Numbered from the stretch's first letter, positions 7,656 through 17,351 are shown. The stretch is 50,941 bases of DNA from Aequorivita vitellina (GCF_022008365.1 NZ_JAIRBA010000029.1:1-50941); one strand, 5' to 3'. The notes: a model not told the origin generated them from the sequence alone. A program made the numbers and translations.

Positions 7656-9734
7656 ATGGAAACAACCACCCAGCACAATATTCTCGATTTGCTCAAAACG
7701 CATTTCGGCTACGATAAGTTTCTTCCCAATCAGGAAGAAATTATAAATAATGTATTAGACCAAAAAGACACCATTGCAGTTATGCCCACAGGCGGCGGTA
7801 AATCGCTATGTTTTCAACTGCCAGCTTTGGCTTTGGAAGGAACGGCGATTGTAATTTCGCCACTCATTGCTTTAATGAAAGATCAAGTAGATGCGTTAAA
7901 AGCAAACGGAATTTCTGCGACTTTTTTTAATAGTTCGCAGCCTTTTGAAGAACAGCAACAAGTTTTAAAAGACCTGCAAAACGGAAATCTAAAGTTGTTA
8001 TATGTAGCCCCCGAAAGTCTTCCGCAGTTAAATTTTATTCTTAATTCAATTAAAATAAGTCTTTTTGCAGTAGATGAAGCACACTGTATCTCCAGTTGGG
8101 GCCACGATTTTCGACCGGCATATACGCAGCTTAAAAGTTTGAAAGAACAATTTCCAAAAGTTCCTCTCATTGCTTTAACTGCTACGGCAGATCGTGCCAC
8201 ACAAGTAGATATTGCAACCCAACTTGCTATTCCGAATGCCAAAAAGTTTATTGCTTCCTTTGATAGGCCAAACCTTTATTTAGATGTTCGCCCGGGTCAA
8301 AATCGCAATAAACAAATTTTAAATTTTATTGCAAAGCGCGGTAAACAAAGTGGAATTATTTACTGTTTAAGCCGAAAGAGTACTGAAAAACTTGCAGCCA
8401 CACTCAAGTCTCAAGGCCACGAAGCCGAAGCTTACCACGCCGGACTTACTTCTGAAGAAAGAAATACCATTCAAGATAATTTTTTAAACGACCGAACACC
8501 AATTATTGTAGCTACAATAGCCTTTGGAATGGGCATCGATAAAAGCAACGTACGCTGGGTTATCCATTACAATATGCCTAAAAATATTGAAGGTTATTAT
8601 CAGGAAATTGGGCGTAGCGGAAGAGACGGTTTAACCGCACATACCCTGCTTTTTTACAGTTTTGCCGATGTTATTATGCTTCGGAAATTTGCCGAAGGCA
8701 CCGAAACGGAAACCTATCAATTGGCTAAACTAGAAAGGATGCAGCAATTTGCCGAAGCGCTGAGTTGCAGAAGAAAAGCCTTGCTTGGGTATTTTGGAGA
8801 ACATATTACAGAAGATTGCGGCAATTGCGATATCTGCAAAACCCCACCCAAATATTTCGATGGCACGCTCATCGCTCAAAAAGTGTGCTCCGCTGTGGCA
8901 AGATTGCAGGAGCAGGAAGCATTGGGAATGGTTTTAGACGTGCTCCGCGGCGCACAAAATGCACAGGTTTTTGATAAAGGTTACCAAAACATAAAGACCT
9001 TTGGCGCCGCAAAAGATATTGCTTGGCGCGACTTGCAGCAATATGTTATTCAACTTTTAAATCAGGGGGTTTTACAAATTTATTTTCACGAAAATGGTCG
9101 ATTGTTGCTTACCCCACTTGCAAAAAAGGTTTTGTTTGAAGACAAAAAAGTACAATTGGCAAACATCATTAAAGAAGTGGAAAAAGTGAAACTTGAAAGA
9201 GCTCCACGAAAACGCGCCGATCTTTTCGAAAAGCTAAAAACACTTCGCTCAAAGTTAGCACAAGAAATTAGTATGCCTGCATATATCGTGTTTAGCGACG
9301 CAGCTTTGGAAGATATGGAGCACAAAAAACCGCGAACTCGCGAAGAATTTGCAGCCATTTCAGGGGTTGGGGAGGCGAAACTTGAAAAATATGCAGACGA
9401 TTTCCTAAAGGTTATCAATCGGCATTTAGACAGTTTAGAAAGTAATTTGCCCACCCACGAACGCAGCTATAAAATGTTTATTGAAGAAAATCTTTCACCT
9501 TACGAAATTTCACAAAAACGCGGACTTTCAGAAGATTCTATTTATAGTCACTTTATAAAAATGCACAAAGCTGGAACAGAAATAGATTGGTTTCAATTTA
9601 TTTCTTCGGAAGAAATTCAGAAGATAAAAAAGGCAAAAGAAACACTAGCAAACCCCGATGCATTAAAACCCTATTTTGAATATTTTGAAGCTGAAATGCC
9701 GTATTGGAAGATAAAATTGGGTTTGTATTTATAA
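7656..9734 (+). CDS. recQ: ATP-dependent DNA helicase RecQ
   Basis: The 692-residue protein has the complete RecQ layout. Walker A is at 43-50 (MPTGGGKS), the DEAH box at 140-143, and helicase motif VI at QEIGRSGRDG. The zinc-binding RQC cysteines are near residue 371 and 388-394 (CGNCDIC), followed by the winged helix and an HRDC domain (residues ~530-600). The C-terminal ~90 residues add a helicase-associated HTH segment (LSPYEISQKRGLS). It unwinds forked and joint DNA in recombination and fork repair. The ssb gene immediately upstream encodes a likely substrate-coating partner. Confidence 0.95.
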   Translation: METTTQHNILDLLKTHFGYDKFLPNQEEIINNVLDQKDTIAVMPTGGGKSLCFQLPALALEGTAIVISPLIALMKDQVDALKANGISATFFNSSQPFEEQQQVLKDLQNGNLKLLYVAPESLPQLNFILNSIKISLFAVDEAHCISSWGHDFRPAYTQLKSLKEQFPKVPLIALTATADRATQVDIATQLAIPNAKKFIASFDRPNLYLDVRPGQNRNKQILNFIAKRGKQSGIIYCLSRKSTEKLAATLKSQGHEAEAYHAGLTSEERNTIQDNFLNDRTPIIVATIAFGMGIDKSNVRWVIHYNMPKNIEGYYQEIGRSGRDGLTAHTLLFYSFADVIMLRKFAEGTETETYQLAKLERMQQFAEALSCRRKALLGYFGEHITEDCGNCDICKTPPKYFDGTLIAQKVCSAVARLQEQEALGMVLDVLRGAQNAQVFDKGYQNIKTFGAAKDIAWRDLQQYVIQLLNQGVLQIYFHENGRLLLTPLAKKVLFEDKKVQLANIIKEVEKVKLERAPRKRADLFEKLKTLRSKLAQEISMPAYIVFSDAALEDMEHKKPRTREEFAAISGVGEAKLEKYADDFLKVINRHLDSLESNLPTHERSYKMFIEENLSPYEISQKRGLSEDSIYSHFIKMHKAGTEIDWFQFISSEEIQKIKKAKETLANPDALKPYFEYFEAEMPYWKIKLGLYL

Positions 9735-9754
9735 GCATTAAAAAAAGTGTAGTT

Positions 9755-10657
9755 TTAAAAGAAAATTTCCTGCGCCGCCCTAAAAGTATTCGCATGCGCC
9801 TCAATAATCGTTTTTATTTCGGGAGAATAGCCGCCACCCATACTTACTTGAACGGGAATATTTAAATCTTTGCAAATCCCCAAAACAAAACGATCGCGTT
9901 TTTTGCAGCCTTCCACAGTACAGTTTAATCTGCCTAATTTATCGGTTTCTAAAATATCTACTCCGCTTAAATAAAAGATAAAATCTGGCTGCTGTTTTTC
10001 TATCAGCTTGGGTAAAATTTCGGTTAGTTTCTGAAGATAAACTTCATCACCACTTCCATCGGGAACGGCAATGTCTAAATCACTTTTCTCTTTTTTAAAC
10101 GGATAATTCCCTGCGCCGTGCATTGAAAAAGTAAAAATAGAATCATCATTTTCAAAAATTTCAGCCGTGCCATTGCCTTGATGCACGTCTAAATCAACAA
10201 TTAATATTTTCTTAGCAAAGCCCTTTTTTTGAAGATATCTGGCCGCAATTGCTTGGTCGTTTAGCATGCAAAATCCTTCGCCGTGGTTAGCATACGCATG
10301 GTGCGTGCCGCCGGCAATATTCATTGCAATTCCATGTTTCAACGCATATTCGCTTCCTTCAATCGTGCCTTGTGCAATGCGGAGTTCTCGTTCAACGAGT
10401 GTTTCAGATAAAGGAAAACCTATTTTTCTCGCAGCTTTTTTATCGATTGTTAAATTTATTAAACTTTCAAAATATTCGGAAGTATGAACCGCAATAATAT
10501 CTTCTTCAGAAGGCATTTTTGGCGCAAAGAAATTTTCGGATGTACAAGTTCCTTCGTGTAATAACTGCTGCGGCAATAGCTCATATTTCTCCATAGGGAA
10601 TCGGTGACCTTTGGGCAAGGGGTATTTGTAAATGGGATGATAAGCAATTTTGAGCAT
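9755..10657 (-). CDS. Histone deacetylase family protein (AcuC/HDAC-like)
   Basis: The 300-residue zinc hydrolase has the tandem His pair H119-H120 (GGTHHAY), zinc ligands D157 and H159 (VDLDVHQGNGT) and the later Asp in 'SGVDILETDKLGRL'. Length and motifs match bacterial class II-like deacetylases, which remove acetyl groups from lysine, polyamines or small molecules. The substrate cannot be read from sequence. It is divergent from the U32 gene. Confidence 0.9.
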   Translation of the reverse strand: MLKIAYHPIYKYPLPKGHRFPMEKYELLPQQLLHEGTCTSENFFAPKMPSEEDIIAVHTSEYFESLINLTIDKKAARKIGFPLSETLVERELRIAQGTIEGSEYALKHGIAMNIAGGTHHAYANHGEGFCMLNDQAIAARYLQKKGFAKKILIVDLDVHQGNGTAEIFENDDSIFTFSMHGAGNYPFKKEKSDLDIAVPDGSGDEVYLQKLTEILPKLIEKQQPDFIFYLSGVDILETDKLGRLNCTVEGCKKRDRFVLGICKDLNIPVQVSMGGGYSPEIKTIIEAHANTFRAAQEIFF

Positions 10658-10765
10658 GCTAAAATTTAAGTGAAACGATTAGCCAAAAAGTTTAAAACCT
10701 AACAAATATCATATTTTAAAAAGAACAGTTGCCCGACTTTTGTAACGATTTTTAAATTTTGTGAA

Positions 10766-12007
10766 ATGACTATTTCCGGAAAAATAGAATTGATGGCTCC
10801 TGCGGGAAATTTTGAATCGTTGCAAGCAGCTTTAGACAATGGCGCAGATTCGGTTTATTTTGGCGTTGAACAATTAAATATGCGCGCCCGAGCGAGTATA
10901 AATTTTACAATTGACGATCTTTCTGAAATTGCAAAAAGGTGTAAAAAGAAGGGTGTTAGAACGTATATTACTCTAAATACAATAATTTACGATCACGATC
11001 TTTCAGTAATAAAAACTATTTTAAACGCTGCAAAGAAAGCCGAAATTACCGCCGTTATTGCAATGGATCAAGCCGTGATTGCGTATGCAAGACAGATTGA
11101 AATGGAGGTTCACATTTCAACACAAATAAATATTACGAATATTGAAACGGTTAAATTTTACGCACTGTTTGCCGATACCATGGTGATGAGCCGCGAATTG
11201 AGTCTGCGACAAGTGAAGAAAATAACCGATGAAATTGAAAAAGAACAAATTAAAGGGCCTTCGGGAAATTTGGTTGAAGTTGAAATTTTTGGTCACGGCG
11301 CACTCTGTATGGCTGTTTCGGGAAAATGTTATCTGAGTCTTCATTCGCATAATTCTTCAGCCAATCGCGGAGCATGCAAGCAAAATTGCCGAAAAAAATA
11401 TACGGTTATCGACCAAGAAACTGGTTTTGAAATTGAATTAGACAACGAATATATGATGTCTCCAAAAGATCTGTGTACAGTAGATTTTCTGGATCAGGTA
11501 ATTGAAACTGGTGTAAAAGTCTTAAAAATAGAAGGCCGCGGTCGCGCTCCAGAATATGTAGCTACCGTTATAAAAACATATCGTGAAGCGATTGATGCAT
11601 TTTACGACGGCACTTATTCCGAAGAAAAAGTTGCGCAATGGATGACCCATCTTGCAAAAGTGTATAACCGTGGTTTTTGGGGCGGCTATTATTTGGGTCA
11701 AAAACTGGGCGAGTGGAGCAATACCGAAGGGTCTCAAGCTACGCAGAAAAAAGTGTATATTGGCAAAGGAGTGCATTATTTTCCAAAATCGAAAATTGCC
11801 GAATTTAAGATTGACGCCTACGATTTAAACTTGGGCGATAAAATTTTGGTTACTGGTCCAACTACCGGCGCCAAGGAATTTGAACTTTCCGAAATGTTGG
11901 TGAACGATGAGCCACTTACCACTGCAAGAAAAGGTGATTCCTGTACTATTCCTACTCCTTTTAGAGTGCGTCCATCAGACAAATTGTATAAAATAGTTGC
12001 TTCATAA
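10766..12007 (+). CDS. U32 family protein, probable tRNA hydroxylation factor (TrhP-like)
   Basis: The 413-residue protein begins with the U32 signature ELMAPAGNFESLQAALDNGADSVY. It has the conserved four-cysteine region at residues ~180-208 (HGALCMAVSGKC ... RGACKQNCR) that binds an Fe-S cluster in this family. Despite the name 'peptidase U32', E. coli TrhP (YegQ), of similar size, is needed for 5-hydroxyuridine at tRNA position 34. Length and layout favour the TrhP branch over the longer RlhA, but this is by eye. The ferredoxin gene starts at the base after its stop codon, suggesting coupled translation. Confidence 0.85.
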   Translation: MTISGKIELMAPAGNFESLQAALDNGADSVYFGVEQLNMRARASINFTIDDLSEIAKRCKKKGVRTYITLNTIIYDHDLSVIKTILNAAKKAEITAVIAMDQAVIAYARQIEMEVHISTQINITNIETVKFYALFADTMVMSRELSLRQVKKITDEIEKEQIKGPSGNLVEVEIFGHGALCMAVSGKCYLSLHSHNSSANRGACKQNCRKKYTVIDQETGFEIELDNEYMMSPKDLCTVDFLDQVIETGVKVLKIEGRGRAPEYVATVIKTYREAIDAFYDGTYSEEKVAQWMTHLAKVYNRGFWGGYYLGQKLGEWSNTEGSQATQKKVYIGKGVHYFPKSKIAEFKIDAYDLNLGDKILVTGPTTGAKEFELSEMLVNDEPLTTARKGDSCTIPTPFRVRPSDKLYKIVAS

Positions 12008-12238
12008 ATGGTTGTGATAACGCTTCAACGGAACAAATGTATTGGCTGCAATTACTGCGTGGAGCTGGCTCCAGCCTATTTCAGAATGTCTAAAAAAGAT
12101 GGCAAAACAGTACTAATTCATTCCGAAGAAAAAAGAGGATTTTATACATTGAAAATTACAGATAATACCGAATTTGAAACCTGTGAACTTGCCGCAAATG
12201 CCTGCCCAGTGAAAATTATTTCAACTAAATTAATTTAA
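12008..12238 (+). CDS. Small 4Fe-4S ferredoxin
   Basis: The 76-residue protein has C11-x2-C14-x2-C17 and a final C66-P, the ligand set of a single [4Fe-4S] ferredoxin; an extra C59 is present. It follows the U32 gene with zero spacing, so both are almost surely co-expressed. It plausibly supplies electrons to, or helps maintain, the U32 Fe-S enzyme (inference). Its 3' end overlaps the convergent DMT transporter gene by four bases. Confidence 0.9.
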   Translation: MVVITLQRNKCIGCNYCVELAPAYFRMSKKDGKTVLIHSEEKRGFYTLKITDNTEFETCELAANACPVKIISTKLI

Positions 12239-13137
12239 CTCTTTGAAACAACTTCGGTGGTTTTAACATCTCTTCCTATAACAGGAATTTTCTTTGTGTA
12301 GAAAGTCACCCGAATTCCAAATAAAAGAATAATACCGCCAATAATCATTTGTAGCGTTACTTCTTCATTTATAAACATCCAAGCAAAAATTGTCGTTAAA
12401 ACTGCTTGTCCCAGTAAACTTACCGAAACACGGGTTGCACGCATGTGTTTTGTAGCATAGCCTAAAAGTAGCCACGCTGCCAATTGGCAAACCAATCCTT
12501 GAATTATTAACGAAATCCAACCCATTTCGCCAAAACCTGTAAATGGTTCATTCATAAAAAAGCTCAATATTCCCAAGAAAACCGCAGAAGTTAAAGTACT
12601 TAAAGTTATAAACGGAAACACCTCAACATCGTAAAGCACAAATTTACTCACCAACATATAAACGGCATAAAACACACCCGAAAGAATTGCAAATACAAAA
12701 GCCAAATTGAAATCTAAATTCACAAAAAAGTGAAATCCAACTAAGGTTATCATCCCAAGAATTGCGATGACCGTTCCAATCCAAAAGTTGCGTGTTGGTT
12801 TATTTTTTAAAAAGAAAAACGCGCCAATTCCTACCCAAACGGGAGAGAGATTTGTGAGAAGTGTGGCTTGTGTAGCTGTAGATTCTTGAATGGCGATGTT
12901 CCAGACTGCCACGTCTAAGGCGAATATAGCGCCACATAACATGGTGAGTAAAAGCAATTTTAACGAAGGAATTTTAAATTTTCCCGATAACAGAGCGAAA
13001 GGTACCAAAGCCGCTGCGGCAATTGCCATTCTATAAAAAGCGGAAACGATGGCTGGCGACAACTTAAGTTTCACCAAAATTGGAAAAATAGAAATACAAA
13101 TAATTCCAATGACAAGGGCAACTCTAGGCTTTGTCAT
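12235..13137 (-). CDS. EamA/DMT family transporter
   Basis: The 300-residue, very hydrophobic protein has about ten transmembrane helices arranged as two EamA repeats. Each repeat carries recognisable 'P.W...' and 'G...I..G..L' features (SPVWVGIGAFFFLKN in the first, GQAVLTTIFAWMFINEE in the second). EamA proteins export or exchange metabolites such as amino acids; the substrate is unknown. It is transcribed alone and towards the ferredoxin gene. Confidence 0.85.
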   Translation of the reverse strand: MTKPRVALVIGIICISIFPILVKLKLSPAIVSAFYRMAIAAAALVPFALLSGKFKIPSLKLLLLTMLCGAIFALDVAVWNIAIQESTATQATLLTNLSPVWVGIGAFFFLKNKPTRNFWIGTVIAILGMITLVGFHFFVNLDFNLAFVFAILSGVFYAVYMLVSKFVLYDVEVFPFITLSTLTSAVFLGILSFFMNEPFTGFGEMGWISLIIQGLVCQLAAWLLLGYATKHMRATRVSVSLLGQAVLTTIFAWMFINEEVTLQMIIGGIILLFGIRVTFYTKKIPVIGRDVKTTEVVSKS

Positions 13138-13393
13138 AAAAATAAAATTGAAGAGATTAATAATAAAGTCGGCAAAATTAATCTTTATAAATCGATAAAA
13201 GTCAGTTTATAAAGTGAAGAATAGCACTTTTAACTTAAAATTAATTTTAACGAAGAAATTTATAAAAGTGAAGAAATTTAAATATTCACAATTAAATTAT
13301 AACAAGCTGATTTTCAGCTTTAAAATTTTTCATTATATTTATAATCCTCCCCAATAAATTGATAATCAAACAAATTATTTAAATGAAATTATT

Positions 13394-14062
13394 ATGTTAG
13401 GAGAAACTATCAAAATTGCATTGGGTGAATTGGGTCAAAAAGAAATTAAAGGCGCCGATCACAACGAACGTATTTTAGAATATCAAGAAATGACGGGGTT
13501 AGACTTTGGAAATGATGAAGTTGCTTGGTGCAGTATTTTCGCTAATTGGGTGGCGCTACAAGCTAATTTACCCAGATCTAATAGTGCTATGGCTAGAAGT
13601 TGGTTAAACGTTGGTGAAAAAACCGACTGGCCGCAACCGGGTGATATTGTAGTTTTTTGGCGAATAAGTAGAAGTAGCGCATTTGGCCATGTAGGATTCT
13701 TTTTAGGATACACCAAAAGCGGAAAATCTATCTATTGCATAGGAGGTAATCAAGATGATGAAGTAAATATTCAAACCTTTCCAATAACAAAAGTCGTTGA
13801 GTTTAGAAGTCTCAAAGATAGTTTTGAAAAAAGTTTAAATATTCCTTCGGGTTATTTACGAAAAGGTGATAGTAGTGAGAATGTAAAGCTTTTACAGAAA
13901 ATTCTTATAAAATTAGAGTTCTTAAACGGCAGTGCAGATGGTGTTTTCGGGCCAAAAACGGAAGCTGCCTTAATAGCCTTTCAGCAAAGTAGAAATATTA
14001 CCGTAGATGGAATTTACGGCAGTCAATCTAGAAATGCATTCAAAGACGCACTAAATCTTTAA
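13394..14062 (+). CDS. NlpC/P60-like (TIGR02594-type) amidase with peptidoglycan-binding domain
   Basis: The N-terminal ~145 residues resemble the TIGR02594/CHAP-like cysteine hydrolases, with candidate nucleophile C46 (EVAWCSIFANW) and H99 (AFGHVGFFLG). Residues ~153-222 form a PG_binding_1 domain (LRKGDSSENVKLLQKIL ... DGVFGPKTEAALIAFQ). No signal peptide is visible. The architecture is that of phage endolysins, though no other phage genes are nearby. A 255-bp A+T-rich region with no gene precedes it. A cell-wall hydrolase role is well supported; prophage origin is not shown. Confidence 0.82.
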   Translation: MLGETIKIALGELGQKEIKGADHNERILEYQEMTGLDFGNDEVAWCSIFANWVALQANLPRSNSAMARSWLNVGEKTDWPQPGDIVVFWRISRSSAFGHVGFFLGYTKSGKSIYCIGGNQDDEVNIQTFPITKVVEFRSLKDSFEKSLNIPSGYLRKGDSSENVKLLQKILIKLEFLNGSADGVFGPKTEAALIAFQQSRNITVDGIYGSQSRNAFKDALNL

Positions 14063-14063
14063 A

Positions 14064-16223
14064 CTATTTATGCAACTTTAATTGAATACGTTTTCTGTCA
14101 ACATCAACATCCAACACTTTTACAATTATTTGCTGGTGTAAGTGCACGTGTTCACTTACATCAGAAACATAGGCGTCGGCGAGGTTGGAAACGTGAATTA
14201 AACCGCTTTCTTTAATCCCAATATCTACAAAACAACCAAAATTGGTGATGTTATTTACAATTCCGGGCAGCAGTTGACCTTCCTGCAAATCGGTTATTGT
14301 TTTAATATTTTGGTTGAAAGTAAACACCTTTGCTTCCTCGCGAATGTCTAGCCCCAGCTTTTCGAGTTCTTTTATGATATCTTTTAAAGTGGGAAGCCCT
14401 GTTTTTTCTGAAGTATATTTTTCGAGATTAATTTTTTGAAGTAATGCTTTATTGCCAATCAATTCTGAAACTTTTACACCTTCATCCTTCGCCATCTTTG
14501 AAACTACCGAATAACTTTCAGGATGCACTGAAGAATCATCCAACGGGTTTTCACCATTTTTTATCCGAAGAAATCCTGCTGCTTGTTCAAACGCTTTTCC
14601 GCCCAAACGAGGAACTTTTTTAATTTCTTCCCTTGTAGAAAATGCGCCGTTTTCATCGCGATATTTAACTACATTTTCCGCCAATTTGGAGCCAATTCCA
14701 GATACATAACTCAACAAGGGAACACTGGCAGTATTAATATTTACACCCACCGCATTTACACATAAAGCAACCGTTGAATCCAACGAACTTTTAAGTTTTG
14801 ATTGGTCCACATCGTGTTGATACTGCCCTACGCCAATGGATTTGGCATCAATTTTTACAAGTTCAGCAAGTGGATCTTGCAAACGGCGACCGATGGATAC
14901 AGCACCCCGAACGGTAACATCGAAATTCGGAAATTCATCCCGAGCAATTTTAGAAGCTGAATAAATAGAAGCTCCTGCTTCGCTCACCACAAAAACCTGC
15001 ATTGGATTTTTAAAGTGAATTCGCTTAATAAATTGTTCCGTTTCCCGTGAAGCTGTTCCGTTTCCTATCGCAATTGCTTCAATTTTATGGGCATCGGCTA
15101 GCGAGCTTATTTTTTTCATCGCGCCCTTTACATCATTTTTCGGAGCGTGGAGAAAGATGGTTTCGTTGTATTCTAAACCACCCTGCGCATCGAGACAGAC
15201 AACTTTACAACCACTTCTAAAACCTGGATCAATCGCCAAAACGCGCTTTTCCCCCAACGGAGAACCGAGTAATAATTGTTTTAAATTTTTGGTAAAAACA
15301 TTAATCGCCGTTTCATCGGCCTTTTCTTTAGCGGCAGAAAGGGCTTCGTTTGAAAGTGCTGGAAATAACAATCGTTTGTAACTATCTTCAATCGCAAGTT
15401 TTATTTGTTTTGAAGCGGCATCGTTAGACTTTACAACGCGGTCTTCAATTTTAGAAAGTGCTTTTTCATTGTCAAGTTCTATTTTTAAACGAATAAATCC
15501 TTCGGAAACAGCACGTAAAATGGCAAGCAGCCTATGCGAAGGAATTCGATTTAAAGGCTCATTCCAATCAAAATAATCACGAAATTTTTGTGCTTTTTCA
15601 TCGTGGGCCATTTTCTTTGCAACCTTTGTTGAAATCGCCGCAAAACGTTCCAGCTGCTTCCGAAGCATATTGCGAATATCGGTTCGTTCGTTAACCCATT
15701 CAGCAATTATGTGGCGTGCCCCTTCCAGTGCATCTTCTTCAGACTTTATTTCGCCTTTTACATATCTTGAAGCGAGCGAAGAAATTTCAGAATTTGAAAT
15801 ACTACGGGTCTGCGCCATTATTATTTTTGCCAATGGCTCCAAACCGTTTTCGCGTGCCGTATCTGCTTTGGTTTTTCGCTTCTTTTTAAAGGGCAGGTAC
15901 AAATCTTCCAAAGTAATTAAGTCTGTTGCTGCTTCAATTTTCTTTTGAAGTTCGGGCGTCAAATTCTCTTGTTCTTCCAAAGTTTTTAGGATAGCAGCTT
16001 TTCGTTTTTCAAGTGCTTCAAATTGTTCCTTAAATTCTACAATTTCGCCAATTTGCACCTCATCGAGATTTCCTGTCAACTCTTTTCGGTAGCGAGAAAT
16101 GAAAGGAATAGTACAGTCTTCGTTTAAAAGTTTGACGGTATCTTCAACACTTTTTTTTGGGAGTTGAGTTTGGGAGGTTATAAAGTTAAGTAGGGCCACG
16201 TGCATTGTTTGGGTTTTCCGCAA
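14064..16223 (-). CDS. tex: Tex family RNA-binding transcription accessory protein
   Basis: The 719-residue protein has the Tex order: an N-terminal helical region, an RNase H-like YqgF fold (VLAIDPGFRSGCKVVCLDAQG near residue 325), helix-hairpin-helix motifs (ASVPLLSYVSGIGSKLAENVV) and a C-terminal S1 RNA-binding domain (residues ~648-717). It binds nucleic acid and influences transcription and translation. Translation may begin at the internal Met of MHVALLNF (residue 7). The gene ends one base from the convergent hydrolase. Confidence 0.93.
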   Translation of the reverse strand: MRKTQTMHVALLNFITSQTQLPKKSVEDTVKLLNEDCTIPFISRYRKELTGNLDEVQIGEIVEFKEQFEALEKRKAAILKTLEEQENLTPELQKKIEAATDLITLEDLYLPFKKKRKTKADTARENGLEPLAKIIMAQTRSISNSEISSLASRYVKGEIKSEEDALEGARHIIAEWVNERTDIRNMLRKQLERFAAISTKVAKKMAHDEKAQKFRDYFDWNEPLNRIPSHRLLAILRAVSEGFIRLKIELDNEKALSKIEDRVVKSNDAASKQIKLAIEDSYKRLLFPALSNEALSAAKEKADETAINVFTKNLKQLLLGSPLGEKRVLAIDPGFRSGCKVVCLDAQGGLEYNETIFLHAPKNDVKGAMKKISSLADAHKIEAIAIGNGTASRETEQFIKRIHFKNPMQVFVVSEAGASIYSASKIARDEFPNFDVTVRGAVSIGRRLQDPLAELVKIDAKSIGVGQYQHDVDQSKLKSSLDSTVALCVNAVGVNINTASVPLLSYVSGIGSKLAENVVKYRDENGAFSTREEIKKVPRLGGKAFEQAAGFLRIKNGENPLDDSSVHPESYSVVSKMAKDEGVKVSELIGNKALLQKINLEKYTSEKTGLPTLKDIIKELEKLGLDIREEAKVFTFNQNIKTITDLQEGQLLPGIVNNITNFGCFVDIGIKESGLIHVSNLADAYVSDVSEHVHLHQQIIVKVLDVDVDRKRIQLKLHK

Positions 16224-16282
16224 AAGTAGTTATTCTACACTCCATGACCAACGAAGGACTACGTTCACTCATTGTAATATAT

Positions 16283-16702
16283 CGCCCTTTCAGGGCTTTT
16301 TCATTCTGTGACTAACATCAAGGGGCGGTGCCCCTTGTTGGGATATTACGCCCCTTTGGGGCTAGACTTGAATGTGTCTTGTTAGAACATTACAACTTTC
16401 TTAGGTGTAATAATCCCGCCGTATCTCTGACAATACGTCTTACGTTGCATAGACCTTAAAAGAGTGAATACCTCATCGATGTCGAAGTCTAAGAGACGAT
16501 GCCCATTTGCGATATTACGCGCTCTTTGGGACTGGACTTGCATATGTCTTGTTAGGACATTAGCACTTTCCGAAGTGTATAAATCCCACCGCATCTCTGG
16601 TAATATGCTCTACGCTGCATAAGCCCTAAAGGGACGTAGTGCCCCATCGATGCGGCAAAGCCCATCGACTAAGGGCTCAGCCCCCAAAGCCCTGAAAGGG
16701 CG
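16283..16702. repeat. REP-like palindrome cluster with two imperfect ~169-bp direct repeats
   Basis: The non-coding stretch between tex and the transposase is bounded by a perfect 17-bp inverted repeat (cgccctttcagggcttt at 16283-16299, complement at 16686-16702). Each arm is itself a small hairpin. Further short hairpins lie inside (ggggc/gcccc around 16323-16335, gcccc/ggggc around 16350-16362). Two diverged direct copies of ~169 bp start at 16342 and 16511 and share the order gatattacg, gacttg, tcttgtta, ggacat/gaacat, atctctg, gcat, catcgat. This is what REP/BIME arrays beside RAYT transposases look like. Confidence 0.75.
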
Positions 16703-16725
16703 CAATACAAGCATCCGGTGTCAAC

Positions 16726-17178
16726 CTATTCCCACACATACCGTTCATCATAATTCACCTTATACTTTTTCAAAAATGTTCGAAATTCATTCTGAAATGT
16801 TTTCTTTTTATGATGTTGATGCTGATTGGCAATATATCTTATTACGATATCAACTTGAGATGGGTTTACCGAAAAAGCACCATACCCATCCTGCCAGTAG
16901 AAATTTTTATATTCCGGCCCCTTAGTTTTAATCCATTTAGAGGAATGTGATTTTACTTTTTCAACTAACTTCATAAGCGGTATTTTTTTAGAGAGCCTAC
17001 AAAGAATATGTACATGGTCTGTGTAACCACCTACTTTGATTACTTGAGAGTCAAATTTGTTGCAAATACCACCGAGATAGCTATGTAGTTCTTCCTCGAC
17101 TGGCGGAAATATTAAAGGTTGTCGATGCTTCGTGCTAAAAACAATATGAATGTAATTTTTTACTAGTGATTGCCCCAT
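16726..17178 (-). mobile_element. REP-associated Y1 tyrosine transposase (RAYT, IS200/IS605 TnpA-like)
   Basis: The complete 150-residue single-domain HUH transposase has the metal-binding motif H55-x-H57 (TDHVHIL) and catalytic Y115 within VIRYIANQHQHH. The C-terminal KKKTFQNEF is typical of the Bacteroidota group. There is no TnpB and no long terminal repeats, which fits a RAYT rather than a full IS200/IS605. RAYTs nick and process REP hairpins in single-stranded DNA. The REP-like cluster directly downstream is its probable substrate. The frame is intact, so it may be active. Confidence 0.9.
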
Positions 17179-17351
17179 AATAATATATATTTACTTTTCA
17201 GAAGTCTTATTTTTAGCATGCCAATTATATAATCAACCAATTTGCATGTTGGAAAAAAGGATTTTTTAAAACCAACATTGTGATTTCGAAAAAAACCTAA
17301 TTATTCCTAGACTTGAAAAGGGCAATGACGTTTTACTAAAACAGGTTGGGC

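Noticed and set aside
9755-12238. Polyamine or acetoin pathway operon around the HDAC-like gene
   Set aside because: The neighbouring U32-ferredoxin genes are divergent and unrelated, so context gives no substrate.
16650-16925. 91-codon ORF across the REP cluster and the transposase
   Set aside because: Antisense to the RAYT transposase, with a repeat-derived N-terminus and no coding signal.
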